Assembly: GCA_964592475.1 (NCBI GenBank)
Contig: CAZQEZ010000037.1
Coordinates: forward strand, 1-34,286
Length of the DNA stretch: 34,286 nt
Direction of reading: 5' to 3'
Origin: CAZQEZ01 sp964592475
Lineage (GTDB): Bacteria; Bacteroidota; Bacteroidia; Cytophagales; Cyclobacteriaceae
The notes beneath the pieces are model-generated. The model saw nothing but the letters and a program-made list of their open reading frames with translations. It was not told where the DNA came from and did not search any database. Position numbers and translations under genes: made by a program. Position 1 is the stretch's first letter. Each line of letters starts with the position of its first letter. Shown piece after piece: positions 16,346 to 25,039 of the stretch.

Positions 16346-17183
16346 CTAGTCTGCTTGTTGATAAGTTTTCTAATGAGTCTAATTCGGATTTGCTATGGTT
16401 TTTTACCACATACACGAATGACAACTGCGAGAAATCATTGGATAATTCTATTTTAATATCATAAAAAGTTGCATTGTCATCCAGATTTATTTCAGTTACA
16501 TAGCCTATCAAAAGGTCTGCCGGAAATATTGCGTTGTATCCTGAGGTAACTACACGGTCTCCTTTTTTTAAATCTATGTGGCGAGGCACAAAGTTTAAAT
16601 CAGCATACCTGGCATTTTTCCCATCCCATTGAGTGGTACAAAAGGTTCCGGAGCTGGCAAGCATCGAAGATACCATCATTTCAGAGTGGAGGAGAGATAT
16701 TACCGTAGCATAATTTTGTGTTACCTGCTTTATACGGCCTACGATTCCATTGCCACTGATCACTCCCATGCCGGTTTCTAATCCGTGCTTGGCACCTTTA
16801 TTAATAGTAAGGTGGTTCTTAAATCCTCTGAAAGAATTATTTATAACTTTGGCTACTTCAAAATTGAAGGTGGTATCTAAAGGTGTTTCTTTAAGGGCTT
16901 GTTGCAAAAGCAGGTAATTGTAGTGCAAGTTTTTGTCAGCAATCATTTCTCTTAGCGTAGCATTTTCGCTAGCTAAGTTTTGGTTGATTTGTTTTAATTC
17001 GAAATAATCAGTTACTCCACGCTTATTCTCCAGTAAACTGGCAGCAACTGTATTAGAACTATTAAAAAAAGCGGCTCCCTGATAAGAATTATTACTAACG
17101 ATTAACCACCAACATAACACCTGTAAAATAACAAATACTATAAAAATTCTGTATTTGAAAATTAGCGAAAGTAACCTCTGCAT
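16335..17183 (-). CDS. mreC: Rod shape-determining protein MreC
   Basis: A bitopic protein of 282 residues: short cytoplasmic tail, membrane helix (about 11-31), a coiled-coil segment (about 62-95, QINQNLASENATLREMIADK) and the periplasmic beta-sandwich domains. The family motifs KGAKHGLETGMGVISGNGIVG (near 135-155) and KKGDRVVTSGYNAIFPADLLIG (near 205-227) are clear. It scaffolds PBP2 and RodA. It starts six bases after mreB and overlaps mreD. Confidence 0.95.
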   Translation of the reverse strand: MQRLLSLIFKYRIFIVFVILQVLCWWLIVSNNSYQGAAFFNSSNTVAASLLENKRGVTDYFELKQINQNLASENATLREMIADKNLHYNYLLLQQALKETPLDTTFNFEVAKVINNSFRGFKNHLTINKGAKHGLETGMGVISGNGIVGRIKQVTQNYATVISLLHSEMMVSSMLASSGTFCTTQWDGKNARYADLNFVPRHIDLKKGDRVVTSGYNAIFPADLLIGYVTEINLDDNATFYDIKIELSNDFSQLSFVYVVKNHSKSELDSLENLSTSRLDEQ

Positions 17184-17189
17184 TTATTA

Positions 17190-18227
17190 TTAAGTCATCA
17201 ATACTGCTTTAAACTCATTTAGATTTTTCAAAGCGATCCCGGTACCCCTTACCACTGCTCTCAGTGGATCCTCTACCACATGTATCGGGAGCTTTGTTTT
17301 TAAAGCCAGTCGCTTATCCAATCCTCTTAATAACGCACCTCCACCGGTTAAGTGTATACCATTGTCATAAATATCCGCAGATAATTCAGGGGGAGAAATT
17401 TCCAAGGCTTTTAGTACCGCTTCCTCTATTTTAGATACTGATTTGTCTATGGCAAAAGCAATTTCGGAATAGGAAATTTTAATTACTTTAGGAATACCTG
17501 TCATAAGGTCACGGCCTCTGATTTCGTAATCATCGGGTCCGTCGTCAAGTTCTGTTATAGCTGAGCCAACTTCAATTTTCACTTTTTCTGCTGAGCGTTC
17601 TCCAATCAGCAAATTGTGCTGGCGACGCATGTAATCGAGAATGTCTTTATTAAATGAATCGCCGGCTACTCTTATCGACTGATCACATACGATACCAGAT
17701 AAAGCAATAACTGCAATCTCTGTAGTGCCACCACCAATATCTACCACCATGGAACCAACCGGTTGCTCAATGTCAATGCCAATACCCAATGCTGCAGCTA
17801 TTGGCTCAGGTATCATGTATACCTCTTTGGCACCTGCATGCTCTGCCGAGTCTCGTACCGCTCTTTTTTCTACTTCAGTAATACCCGAAGGAATACAAAT
17901 GACCATGCGATGGGAAGAAGGAAATAGATTGCCACCACCTTTGCCTTTCGCATTGATCATTTTTATCATGCCTCTTATCATATGCTCTGCAGCATGAAAG
18001 TCGGCGATTACGCCATCTTTTAATGGTCGGATGGTTTTGATGTTTTCGTGGGTTTTTTCATGCATCTGCATTGCATTTCGCCCAATAGCCAATACCTTAT
18101 TGGTATGCTTATCTATTGCAATGATAGATGGCTCATCTACCACTATTTTATCTTTATGAATGATAAGTGTATTAGCAGTACCTAAATCGATAGCAATATC
18201 ACTTGAAAAAAAATCGAATAATCCCAT
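17190..18227 (-). CDS. mreB: Rod shape-determining protein MreB (actin homologue)
   Basis: A bacterial actin forming membrane-bound filaments that direct elongation. The 345-residue length is standard. Nucleotide-binding segments are present: DIAIDLGTANTLI (10-22), VVDIGGGTTEIAVIALSG (second phosphate loop), and the C-terminal HLTGGGALLRGLDKRL adenosine motif. The short amphipathic MGLFDFFSS start suits membrane attachment. It is the first gene of the elongation operon. The 109-base gap after purH contains no terminator and no exact TAnnTTTG; GAAAATTA (18272-18279) is a one-mismatch candidate on the minus strand. The operon may therefore be partly read through from purH. Confidence 0.97.
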   Translation of the reverse strand: MGLFDFFSSDIAIDLGTANTLIIHKDKIVVDEPSIIAIDKHTNKVLAIGRNAMQMHEKTHENIKTIRPLKDGVIADFHAAEHMIRGMIKMINAKGKGGGNLFPSSHRMVICIPSGITEVEKRAVRDSAEHAGAKEVYMIPEPIAAALGIGIDIEQPVGSMVVDIGGGTTEIAVIALSGIVCDQSIRVAGDSFNKDILDYMRRQHNLLIGERSAEKVKIEVGSAITELDDGPDDYEIRGRDLMTGIPKVIKISYSEIAFAIDKSVSKIEEAVLKALEISPPELSADIYDNGIHLTGGGALLRGLDKRLALKTKLPIHVVEDPLRAVVRGTGIALKNLNEFKAVLMT

Positions 18228-18336
18228 TGGTTGTCAATATTATAGCTGTCTCAAAATTTTTACAATAGTGCGAAAATTACAAATAACTTTTATATAAAAT
18301 AGCATGGCAAGTAAGTTATTTGATAAAGTTATATGA

Positions 18337-19863
18337 TTAATGTTTAAAATGTCGTAAACCGGTGAAAATCATTGACATATCATTTTGGTCGCAAAAGTCA
18401 ATCGATTCCTGATCCCTTACAGATCCTCCCGGCTGAATTATTGCTTTTATACCGGCAGAATGAGCAATTTCTACCGAGTCGGCAAATGGAAAAAATGCAT
18501 CGGAGGCCATTACTGCTCCTTCCAGCGGCATATCAAAACTTTTGGCTTTGGCTATGGCTTGTTTCAATGCATCTACCCGGCTGGTTTGACCTACGCCGCT
18601 TGCCAATAATTGCCCCTCCCTTGCCAATACGATGGTATTTGATTTCGTGTGCTTGCATATCTTACTAGCAAATAGCAAAGCTTTGTTTTGTTGTTCGGAA
18701 GTAGCTTTTTTAGTAACAATTTTAAAATTTTCCAGCTGATCAGTTACTAAATCGCGGTCTTGTTCCAACACCCCATTTAATACGCTCTTAAAGTGCTTTT
18801 TATTTTTCAACCTTTCCTTCTGATGTAATAAAATTCTGTTTTTTTTAGATTTCAGCATTTTAACAGCTTCATCTGTAAAATCAGGGGCTATTATTACTTC
18901 AAAAAATAGTTGATTCATTTCTTCAGCAGCTTCTTCATCTACTTTTTTGTTGGTAATAAGTACGCCGCCAAAAGCCGAAACCGTATCAGCAGCGAAAGCT
19001 TTAAGGTAAGCGTCTTTCACGTTAATACCGGTTGCAGCACCGCAAGCATTTGTATGTTTTAGTATGGCAAAGGCTGTTTCGTCTTCAAATTCTTCAATTA
19101 AATTGATAGCTGCATCTATATCTACCAGATTATTGTAAGACAGCTCTTTGCCGTTTAATTGGGTAAACATGTCTTCGATGCCTCCGTAAAAAGTACCTTG
19201 CTGATGAGGATTTTCACCATAACGTAATACCTTGGGGGATCGCTCACTTTGTTTAAACCGGGAAAGGCTATTTTCTTGATTAAAATAATTAAATATTGCT
19301 GTGTCGTAATGGGAGGTAATGTCAAATGCCTGGGCTGCAAATGATTTCCTGTCTGCTACTTCCGTGTAGCCCTCTTTTTGATTCAACAGTAATTCAAGCT
19401 GAGTATACTGCTCTTGCGAAGATACTATTAATACATCTTTAAAATTTTTGGCCGCAGCCCTGATCAAGCTGATCCCGCCGATGTCAATTTTTTCAATAAT
19501 ATCAGCTTCATTTGCTCCTGAAGCTACCGTTGCTTCAAATGGATACAAATCTACAATAACCAGGTCAATCATTGGTATGTCGTACTCGCTGGCATGCTGC
19601 TGGTCATCTTGATTATCACGTCGGGCGAGTATGCCGCCCATTACCTGCGGGTGCAGGGTTTTTACTCTGCCTCCTAAAATGGATGGATAGGAGGTGAGCT
19701 CCTCAATTGAAGTTACCGGTACATTTTGCTTTTCTATAAATGAATGAGTACCTCCGGTAGAAAATATTTTTACATCTAGCTCATGCAGTTTTTTTATTAT
19801 TGAGTACAGGTGGTCTTTATGATAAACCGAAATTAGTGCAGATGAAATTTTTTTCTTCGACAT
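18337..19863 (-). CDS. purH: Bifunctional AICAR formyltransferase / IMP cyclohydrolase
   Basis: Catalyses the last two steps of de novo IMP synthesis: formylation of AICAR with 10-formyl-THF, then ring closure. The 508-residue protein has an N-terminal MGS-like cyclohydrolase domain (about 1-195; SALISVYHK, FSTGGTHSFIE, GGRVKTLHPQVMGGILARR) and a C-terminal transformylase domain (about 205-508). The transformylase has RYGENPHQQGTFYG, the catalytic Lys-His pair in FAILKHTNACGAATG (K269, H270), and the conserved end MASDAFFPFADSV...IQPGGSVRDQ. The ATG at 19863 gives the standard start. It lies 49 bases after purN on the same strand, with a possible internal -7 element in the gap. Confidence 0.97.
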   Translation of the reverse strand: MSKKKISSALISVYHKDHLYSIIKKLHELDVKIFSTGGTHSFIEKQNVPVTSIEELTSYPSILGGRVKTLHPQVMGGILARRDNQDDQQHASEYDIPMIDLVIVDLYPFEATVASGANEADIIEKIDIGGISLIRAAAKNFKDVLIVSSQEQYTQLELLLNQKEGYTEVADRKSFAAQAFDITSHYDTAIFNYFNQENSLSRFKQSERSPKVLRYGENPHQQGTFYGGIEDMFTQLNGKELSYNNLVDIDAAINLIEEFEDETAFAILKHTNACGAATGINVKDAYLKAFAADTVSAFGGVLITNKKVDEEAAEEMNQLFFEVIIAPDFTDEAVKMLKSKKNRILLHQKERLKNKKHFKSVLNGVLEQDRDLVTDQLENFKIVTKKATSEQQNKALLFASKICKHTKSNTIVLAREGQLLASGVGQTSRVDALKQAIAKAKSFDMPLEGAVMASDAFFPFADSVEIAHSAGIKAIIQPGGSVRDQESIDFCDQNDMSMIFTGLRHFKH

Positions 19864-19891
19864 ATTTTATGAATTAGTAAAAAATAAGCTG

Positions 19892-19899
19892 CAAAATTA
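19892..19899 (-). promoter_or_regulatory. Candidate -7 element in front of purH
   Basis: Plus-strand CAAAATTA reads TAATTTTG on the minus strand, an exact TAnnTTTG match 28 bases before the purH ATG, inside the purN-purH gap. A TTTG at about 25 bases upstream is further away than usual. It could give purH extra transcription. Confidence 0.35.
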
Positions 19900-19912
19900 A
19901 ATAAAAATACAA

Positions 19913-20491
19913 CTACTTGCTGACCAAATTTTCTATTACTTTCGGATAATGTTCATATTCCAGTTGATGTATTCTTTTTGCCAGTGTTTCCGCGTTATCA
20001 TCCGGAGTTACCGGACACCTTTTCTGAAAAACTATACTGCCTCGATCATAAACCTCATCAATTGTATGAATGGAAATGCCGCTTTCTATTTCTTTATTTG
20101 TAATTACAGCTTCATGCACCTTAGTACCATACATGCCTTTGCCTCCATATTTTGGCAATAGTGCAGGATGAATGTTAATGATACGATTGGGGAATTTGGC
20201 AATTAGGTTTTTAGGTACCAGCCATAAAAAACCCGCTAAAATAATCCAATCAATCTGATATTCTTCTAAAAGTGAAAGTACCTGGTTTGTTTTATAAAAA
20301 TCGTCTTTATTAAAAACTACACAATCTATGCCTAATTTCTGAGCTCTTGACACAATACCTGCCTTAGCATTGTTGGTAAATATTACTCTTGCATTGATGC
20401 GGGAATTGTCTTTAAAATAAGAGGCTATATTTTCCGCGTTAGTGCCACTGCCAGAGGCAAATATGGCTAAATTTACTGTTTCCAAAATCAA
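19913..20491 (-). CDS. purN: Phosphoribosylglycinamide formyltransferase
   Basis: Transfers a formyl group from 10-formyl-THF to GAR, the third step of purine synthesis. The 192-residue protein matches the family: phosphate loop LAIFASGSGTNAENI (8-22), the folate and catalytic segment NIHPALLPKYGGKGMYG (106-122, with N106 and H108 aligning to the E. coli catalytic pair), and IDEVYDRGSIVFQ (144-156), where D149 matches the E. coli catalytic Asp. No ATG lies near the conserved N-terminus. The reading opens with TTG at 20491, with a second TTG two codons in, 3 bases after the upstream prenyltransferase stop. A non-ATG start coupled to the upstream gene is the simplest reading. Confidence 0.95.
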   Translation of the reverse strand: MILETVNLAIFASGSGTNAENIASYFKDNSRINARVIFTNNAKAGIVSRAQKLGIDCVVFNKDDFYKTNQVLSLLEEYQIDWIILAGFLWLVPKNLIAKFPNRIINIHPALLPKYGGKGMYGTKVHEAVITNKEIESGISIHTIDEVYDRGSIVFQKRCPVTPDDNAETLAKRIHQLEYEHYPKVIENLVSK

Positions 20492-20494
20492 AAG

Positions 20495-21379
20495 TTATTT
20501 AAAAAACACCATGCTCAGTATGCCAAAGATTATTAGCAACTTGCAAAAGTTGCTAAGATAACTAAAGTTTCTTTTTGAGTCGGCCCCTATCAAACGATAT
20601 ATGAAAAAAATCATAGGAATTAAAAAGACTGCCATGTAAAAGTACAAATATTCAATTGCTAACTTTTGTAAAAAATAAATTATACTTACAATGAAAACGG
20701 CTACAATAAGATAAAGTAGATATTTTGTTCTGCGGATTCCCCAAATTATTGGTAAAGTTTTACAACCAAAATCGCTATCCCCTTTTAAGTCTTCCATATC
20801 TTTTATAATCTCTCTCAAAAGAGTAATGGTAAAAGCAAATATGGCATACATATATACGTAAAGATTATTTTGCTGATATCGCAAGGCTACTATCAAAACA
20901 GAAGCAGCAGTCAAAATCGCCACGACTAAATTACCTACTAATGGAAGTCTTTTTAATTGATTGGAATATAACCAAAGTAGGAATATCGCCACCAAATTTA
21001 CCATACCCACCCACATTGATACAGCTACTCCTAGCAAGAAACCTATGCTACTTAAAGTAAGATGAATGACCATGGCTACTCTTCTCTTGATTATTTTGCC
21101 AATTACTACCTTATCAGGTTTATTGATGTAATCGATTTTAATATCGTAATAATCATTGATAATGTAACCGGCAGCGGCAATTAATACCGTGCTTAAGCAA
21201 AGCAGAAAAAGACGCCAGTCAGTGATGAAAAATTTCCACTGGGGTAGATCTCCAACCAAAAAGATTGCGGTCAAATATTGGGTAAGAGCAATGATCAATA
21301 GATTGGGCCACCGGATGACCCGCAACAGGTTTGGCAAATGAATAATAGCCTTGTAAGTTGATCTTTTTATCGCCAGCAT
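20495..21379 (-). CDS. UbiA-family prenyltransferase (geranylgeranylglycerol-phosphate type)
   Basis: A membrane prenyltransferase of 294 residues with about eight helices. The two Asp-rich motifs that bind Mg-diphosphate are present: NDYYDIKIDYINKP (75-88, N-D-x-x-D-x-x-x-D) and IIKDMEDLKGDSDFGCKTLP (about 192-211). Sequences like this in Bacteroidota are usually annotated as geranylgeranylglycerol-phosphate geranylgeranyltransferase. Other UbiA activities, such as quinone or heme prenylation, cannot be excluded from motifs alone, so no gene symbol is given. It is first in the unit with purN and purH, and a TACTTTTG -7 element lies 18 bases before the ATG. Confidence 0.88.
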   Translation of the reverse strand: MLAIKRSTYKAIIHLPNLLRVIRWPNLLIIALTQYLTAIFLVGDLPQWKFFITDWRLFLLCLSTVLIAAAGYIINDYYDIKIDYINKPDKVVIGKIIKRRVAMVIHLTLSSIGFLLGVAVSMWVGMVNLVAIFLLWLYSNQLKRLPLVGNLVVAILTAASVLIVALRYQQNNLYVYMYAIFAFTITLLREIIKDMEDLKGDSDFGCKTLPIIWGIRRTKYLLYLIVAVFIVSIIYFLQKLAIEYLYFYMAVFLIPMIFFIYRLIGADSKRNFSYLSNFCKLLIIFGILSMVFFK

Positions 21380-21396
21380 AGGGTTAAACTCTATTG

Positions 21397-21404
21397 CAAA
21401 AGTA
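21397..21404 (-). promoter_or_regulatory. -7 element of the prenyltransferase-purN-purH unit
   Basis: Plus-strand CAAAAGTA reads TACTTTTG on the minus strand, an exact TAnnTTTG match, with the ATG 18 bases downstream. No convincing TTTG -33 element is seen. Confidence 0.5.
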
Positions 21405-21460
21405 AAGCATGATGAAATATTTGCCAGTATGAGAGGTGTAAAATATTTATGAATGAGGCA

Positions 21461-21491
21461 AAAAAAAGGCCCTGGTGGTATAAGGGCCTTT
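21461..21491 (-). terminator. Terminator of the tRNA-Phe gene
   Basis: AAAGGCCCT (21465-21473) and AGGGCCTTT (21483-21491) make a 9-bp stem with a 9-nt loop. On the minus strand it is followed by a T run (A run from 21461) and begins five bases past the tRNA 3' end. Confidence 0.9.
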
Positions 21492-21495
21492 GGGG

Positions 21496-21568
21496 TGGTG
21501 TTGAGTGGGCTCGAACCACCGACTCACGGATTTTCAGTCCGATGCTCTACCACCTGAGCTACAACACC
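21496..21568 (-). tRNA. tRNA-Phe (anticodon GAA)
   Basis: The minus strand folds into a standard cloverleaf of 73 bases. The acceptor arm is GGTGTTG (from 21568) with CAACACC (21503-21497) and discriminator A (21496). The D arm is GCTCAGGTGGTAGAGC, the anticodon loop is CTGAAAA with anticodon GAA, and the T arm contains GGTTCGAGCC. The 3' CCA is not encoded (ACC then CC). It has its own consensus promoter and terminator, so it is a single-gene unit. Confidence 0.97.
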
Positions 21569-21586
21569 GTGTTTCAAATCGAGGCA

Positions 21587-21617
21587 CAAAGATAGCAGTT
21601 TTAATTTTCAGTGCAAA
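21587..21617 (-). promoter_or_regulatory. Consensus Bacteroidota promoter of tRNA-Phe
   Basis: On the minus strand TTTG (21617-21614), 19 bases, then TATCTTTG (21594-21587). This is an exact match to the Bacteroidota TTTG-N19-TAnnTTTG promoter, with the tRNA starting 18 bases later. It is the best promoter in the window and supports the phylum assignment. Confidence 0.8.
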
Positions 21618-21702
21618 TTTTTAAGCTTAAAAAATCAGCAAAAACTAAGTTTCTAAAAAGATACGTTTCATTATTACCTTGTAAGGCTTTTCTTTTTTGA
21701 TA

Positions 21703-21720
21703 TGTGAGATTAATTTCACA
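21703..21720. promoter_or_regulatory. 18-bp palindromic operator candidate (TGTGA-N8-TCACA)
   Basis: TGTGAGATTAATTTCACA is palindromic at 16 of 18 positions (TGTGA-x-ATTAAT-x-TCACA) and lies 35 bases before the ATG of the oxidoreductase gene. The half-sites resemble CRP sites but the spacing is two bases longer than N6. A LacI-family or other dimeric regulator would fit equally well. No cognate regulator gene is adjacent. Confidence 0.5.
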
Positions 21721-21755
21721 ATATTGTTAGCAATAATTATTATAAACTGAAAATT

Positions 21756-23369
21756 ATGGTTAAATTAATTTTAATTTTTCTTCTATTATTACTGCTTAAC
21801 TGCAGCAGTAAACAAACAGATTATGATGTTGTGGTTTATGGTGGCACTCCTTCTGGTGTAATTGCTGCTGTAGCTGCTGCTCGCAATGGTGCTAGTGTGA
21901 TTCTAATTGAGCAAACCATGCACGTGGGTGGCCTCAATACCAGTGGTCTCATCACCGCGGAAGTAAATCACATGATCAATAAATCTATTACTGGTATAGC
22001 CCGAGAATTTTATACCCGAATGGGTGAATATTATTCTCCTGAATTTTTCGAATCTTTTGGTCAGGGACGAAAGCTTAATTTTGAACCGGGCGACCCTGCC
22101 TTTTTCTTTGAGTCTCACGTGGCTGAAAAAGTTTTTAATCAGATGCTAGAAGAAGCAGCTGTTGAGGTTATTTATGAAACTTACGTTCAAGAGGCTATTA
22201 AAAAAGAAAATCAAATAGCAAGTATTAGCTTAACTAATGGCATTGAGCTGAGTGGTAAAGTATTCATTGACGCTACCTATGAAGGCGATTTAATGGCGCG
22301 GTCAGGAGTAAGTTATACTTTTGGTCGTGAAAGCCAGGAAAAATATGAAGAATCTTATGCCGGTATTCGCTTTGTTGACGATACGCTGTATGGTCGCACG
22401 GTTGCTGAAAATGGAAAACTTTTACCTTATTTTACTCAAAATGAAGGGTTGATTCCAGGTGCCGCCGATCAACGAGTGATGAATTATAATTTCAGACCTA
22501 CCATGACCAAAAACCCGGATAATTTTGTGATGGTAACTAAGCCTGAAAACTATAACCCGAAGCAGTTTTCTCTTTTATCGGATTATTTAAGCAAAAATCC
22601 CGACACCAGAATCTGGGATCTGATAGGCGTGTATCCTAGGGGAAATGACAAGTATGAATTTAATAATAAACAGCACTCAACTATTTCTCTTGGTTTATTT
22701 GGAGGTAATGTCGATTATCCGGATGCAGATTATGAAAAGCGTGAGGAAATTTACCAGGCTCATAAGGATTATACTTTGGGTTATCTTTATTTTTTGGGCC
22801 ATGATGAATCGGTACCTGAACAGCTGAAAAAAGATATGCTTTCTTATGGTTTTTGTAAAGATGAGTTTGCCGACAATGATCACTTTCCCTATTACCTTTA
22901 CATAAGAGAAGCTCGCCGTATGATAGGTGATCAAGTGTTCACCCAGCACGATGTATTAGAAAATCGAAATAAAGAAGATGCTGTTGCTCTTGGCTCTCAT
23001 TGGATTGATTCCCATCATGTGCAGCGAGTGGCTATTTCCGATACCAGTTTTACCAATGAAGGCAGGATATGGCACACAGTAACAAAGCCTTTTGAATTGC
23101 CTTACAGCATTATTTTACCCAAAACGGAAGAGAGCGCTAATCTTCTGGTTCCGGTAGCGGCTTCTACCTCTCACGTGGCTTTTTGTGCTTATCGGCTAGA
23201 GCCTACCTGGATGCAGATGGGGCATGTAGCCGGTACTGCTGCCGCTATGTCAATAAAGTCAGGAAAGACTCTGCATGGAATAGCCATTGCCGATTTGCAA
23301 CAGCAATTGAAAAATGAAAAAATGATTTTACAATTAGAAGATTTAAGTCCGTATGATGATTATGAATAG
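21756..23369 (+). CDS. FAD-dependent oxidoreductase lipoprotein (FAD_oxidored family)
   Basis: A 537-residue protein with a lipoprotein signal peptide (poly-Leu core, lipobox LLNC, Cys16), so probably anchored in the periplasm or outer membrane. A Rossmann FAD-binding segment follows at once: YDVVVYGGTPSGVIAAVAAA (23-42), then ARNGASVILIE. GGLNTSGL and GKVFIDATYEGDLMARSGV (about 168-186) are typical of the FAD_oxidored group that is often mislabelled 'xanthan lyase'. The C-terminal half has SILPKTEE-like and LVPVAASTSHVAFCAYRLEP segments. Family members commonly sit in polysaccharide-use clusters, but their exact reaction is mostly unassigned. The gene is followed after 37 bases by a sulfatase lipoprotein, suggesting joint action on a sulfated or oxidised glycan. 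Confidence 0.88.
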   Translation: MVKLILIFLLLLLLNCSSKQTDYDVVVYGGTPSGVIAAVAAARNGASVILIEQTMHVGGLNTSGLITAEVNHMINKSITGIAREFYTRMGEYYSPEFFESFGQGRKLNFEPGDPAFFFESHVAEKVFNQMLEEAAVEVIYETYVQEAIKKENQIASISLTNGIELSGKVFIDATYEGDLMARSGVSYTFGRESQEKYEESYAGIRFVDDTLYGRTVAENGKLLPYFTQNEGLIPGAADQRVMNYNFRPTMTKNPDNFVMVTKPENYNPKQFSLLSDYLSKNPDTRIWDLIGVYPRGNDKYEFNNKQHSTISLGLFGGNVDYPDADYEKREEIYQAHKDYTLGYLYFLGHDESVPEQLKKDMLSYGFCKDEFADNDHFPYYLYIREARRMIGDQVFTQHDVLENRNKEDAVALGSHWIDSHHVQRVAISDTSFTNEGRIWHTVTKPFELPYSIILPKTEESANLLVPVAASTSHVAFCAYRLEPTWMQMGHVAGTAAAMSIKSGKTLHGIAIADLQQQLKNEKMILQLEDLSPYDDYE

Positions 23370-23406
23370 ATCAGTAATTAATTTTAATTTATTAGCAAAA
23401 ACCAAT

Positions 23407-25026
23407 ATGAAAAAATATTTGCTTTTTCTTCCTTTGCTAATATTTATGGGTTGTGATAAGCAGCCAGGCGATCAAAAAAATAACCAGGAAAAGGAACCTG
23501 CTTATCGAAATGTAATCTTTATCTTAAGTGATGATCATCATCCTGAAGTAATAGGTGCTGCAGGCAACGAATTGATACAAACCCCCAATCTTGACAGGCT
23601 GGCTAAGCAAGGGGTTTTTTTCACCAATGGCTATGCCAATTCTCCTATTTGCAGTGCCTCCCGTCAATCTATGATGACAAGCAAATACCCCCATGCAAGT
23701 GGAGTGAACCTTCTTTTCAGCCCTTTTCCCGATGACGGTAATATAACAGTGGCTGAGTTTCTGAAAGAAAAAGGTTTTAAAACTGCCCTGGTAGGTAAAA
23801 ATCATTTCAACAATTGGGTTTTCAGCCAATTGTACAAAGAGGGCCAATACCCTGACCACGGCTGGGATCATTTAATAGATAAAGCGGAACATAAAGCTTA
23901 CTTGAAAGAAAACCCTCCCCGCGAAATTCCTGACATTGTAAAAACCAGAGCCAGCGTGCCTAAAGGTGAAGGTGCTGTTTGGGGTAAAAACGCAGACATG
24001 TTGCCAATCCCATATTTTGATGAAGATGCACCAGCTACGTTTTTGGCTAATTGGGCAGCTGATTTTATCGCAGAAAATAAAGATGAGCGTTTTTGCCTTT
24101 GGATGGCATTTCATGAACCGCACGCTTCCTTCAATTTTCCTATTGAATATGCTGGAAAATATGATCCTGCCAAAGTGCCTTTACCTACAGGCTCTCCTGA
24201 AGATGATCGCTGGATTCCACTGGAATTTAAAGATCTGACCGAACAGGAAAGGAGAGGCATTATTGCTTCTTATTATACTTCTGTGGAATATATGGATAAA
24301 AATGTAGGCATTGTACTTGATGCATTGCGTGAAAACGGGCTGGAAGAAAATACGCTGGTGATCTTTAATGGTGACCAGGGATACCTGCTCAATGAACACA
24401 AGCGATTTGAAAAGCATACCTTTTGGGATGAGTCGATCACTTCTCCGCTGATTGTTAGTGGCGGTAAAAAACTGCTGCAAAATAAACAATCAGATGCTTT
24501 GGTTGAATTCATCGACCTGGTTCCCACTGCTGTAGAAGCTTTGGGCTTCGAACCTCATCCTGATTTTATGGGGCAATCATTGCTACCTTTTATGGCTGGA
24601 GATGTGGATACTCACAGAGACAATGTATTTGCCGAATATTTACAGGATGATAAAGCGATGGTAGCCGATCAGCAATGGAAGTATATTTTTACTTCCGGCA
24701 AGTACGATCTGGACATTGGTTATGAAACCGGGTATGGCCCATCAGGCATTTATCACCGGCTTTACAACATAAAAGATGACCCTGATGAAACTACTAACCT
24801 GGCTTATGATAGTGTTTACTACGATAAAGTGTATGAAATGCAGGATTTGATGTTGCAGAAGTTTTATAATACGCATCCTTACGCCAACGAAATGCCTGAG
24901 GAATTAAATGTTACTGGTCAGTTAGTTTGGTTCTGCCAGCCTAGAGATGTTGGCGCTAATTACAGTGAAACTCCTTTACGGTTTTTTATACCGGAAGGTA
25001 AGCGTATACCCATGAGGGATGAATAG
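23407..25026 (+). CDS. Formylglycine-dependent sulfatase, lipoprotein
   Basis: A 539-residue type I sulfatase that would hydrolyse a sulfate ester, probably on a glycan, at the cell envelope. I chose the ATG at 23407, not a longer reading from 23353, because it opens a lipoprotein signal peptide (MKKYLLFLPLLIFMGC, Cys16). Active-site features: the Asp pair in FILSDDHHP (D42, D43); the modification motif CSASR (82-86), where C82 becomes formylglycine; GKNHF (130-134); EPH (237-239); and FNGDQGYLLNEHKRFEKHTFW (320-340) with metal ligand D323 and K336. The motif is C-x-A-x-R, not the commoner C-x-P-x-R, and the following residues are MMTSK where MTGK is usual. It needs a maturase gene located elsewhere. 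The substrate is not predictable. Confidence 0.93.
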   Translation: MKKYLLFLPLLIFMGCDKQPGDQKNNQEKEPAYRNVIFILSDDHHPEVIGAAGNELIQTPNLDRLAKQGVFFTNGYANSPICSASRQSMMTSKYPHASGVNLLFSPFPDDGNITVAEFLKEKGFKTALVGKNHFNNWVFSQLYKEGQYPDHGWDHLIDKAEHKAYLKENPPREIPDIVKTRASVPKGEGAVWGKNADMLPIPYFDEDAPATFLANWAADFIAENKDERFCLWMAFHEPHASFNFPIEYAGKYDPAKVPLPTGSPEDDRWIPLEFKDLTEQERRGIIASYYTSVEYMDKNVGIVLDALRENGLEENTLVIFNGDQGYLLNEHKRFEKHTFWDESITSPLIVSGGKKLLQNKQSDALVEFIDLVPTAVEALGFEPHPDFMGQSLLPFMAGDVDTHRDNVFAEYLQDDKAMVADQQWKYIFTSGKYDLDIGYETGYGPSGIYHRLYNIKDDPDETTNLAYDSVYYDKVYEMQDLMLQKFYNTHPYANEMPEELNVTGQLVWFCQPRDVGANYSETPLRFFIPEGKRIPMRDE

Positions 25027-25039
25027 GCTCGATTTTTAA

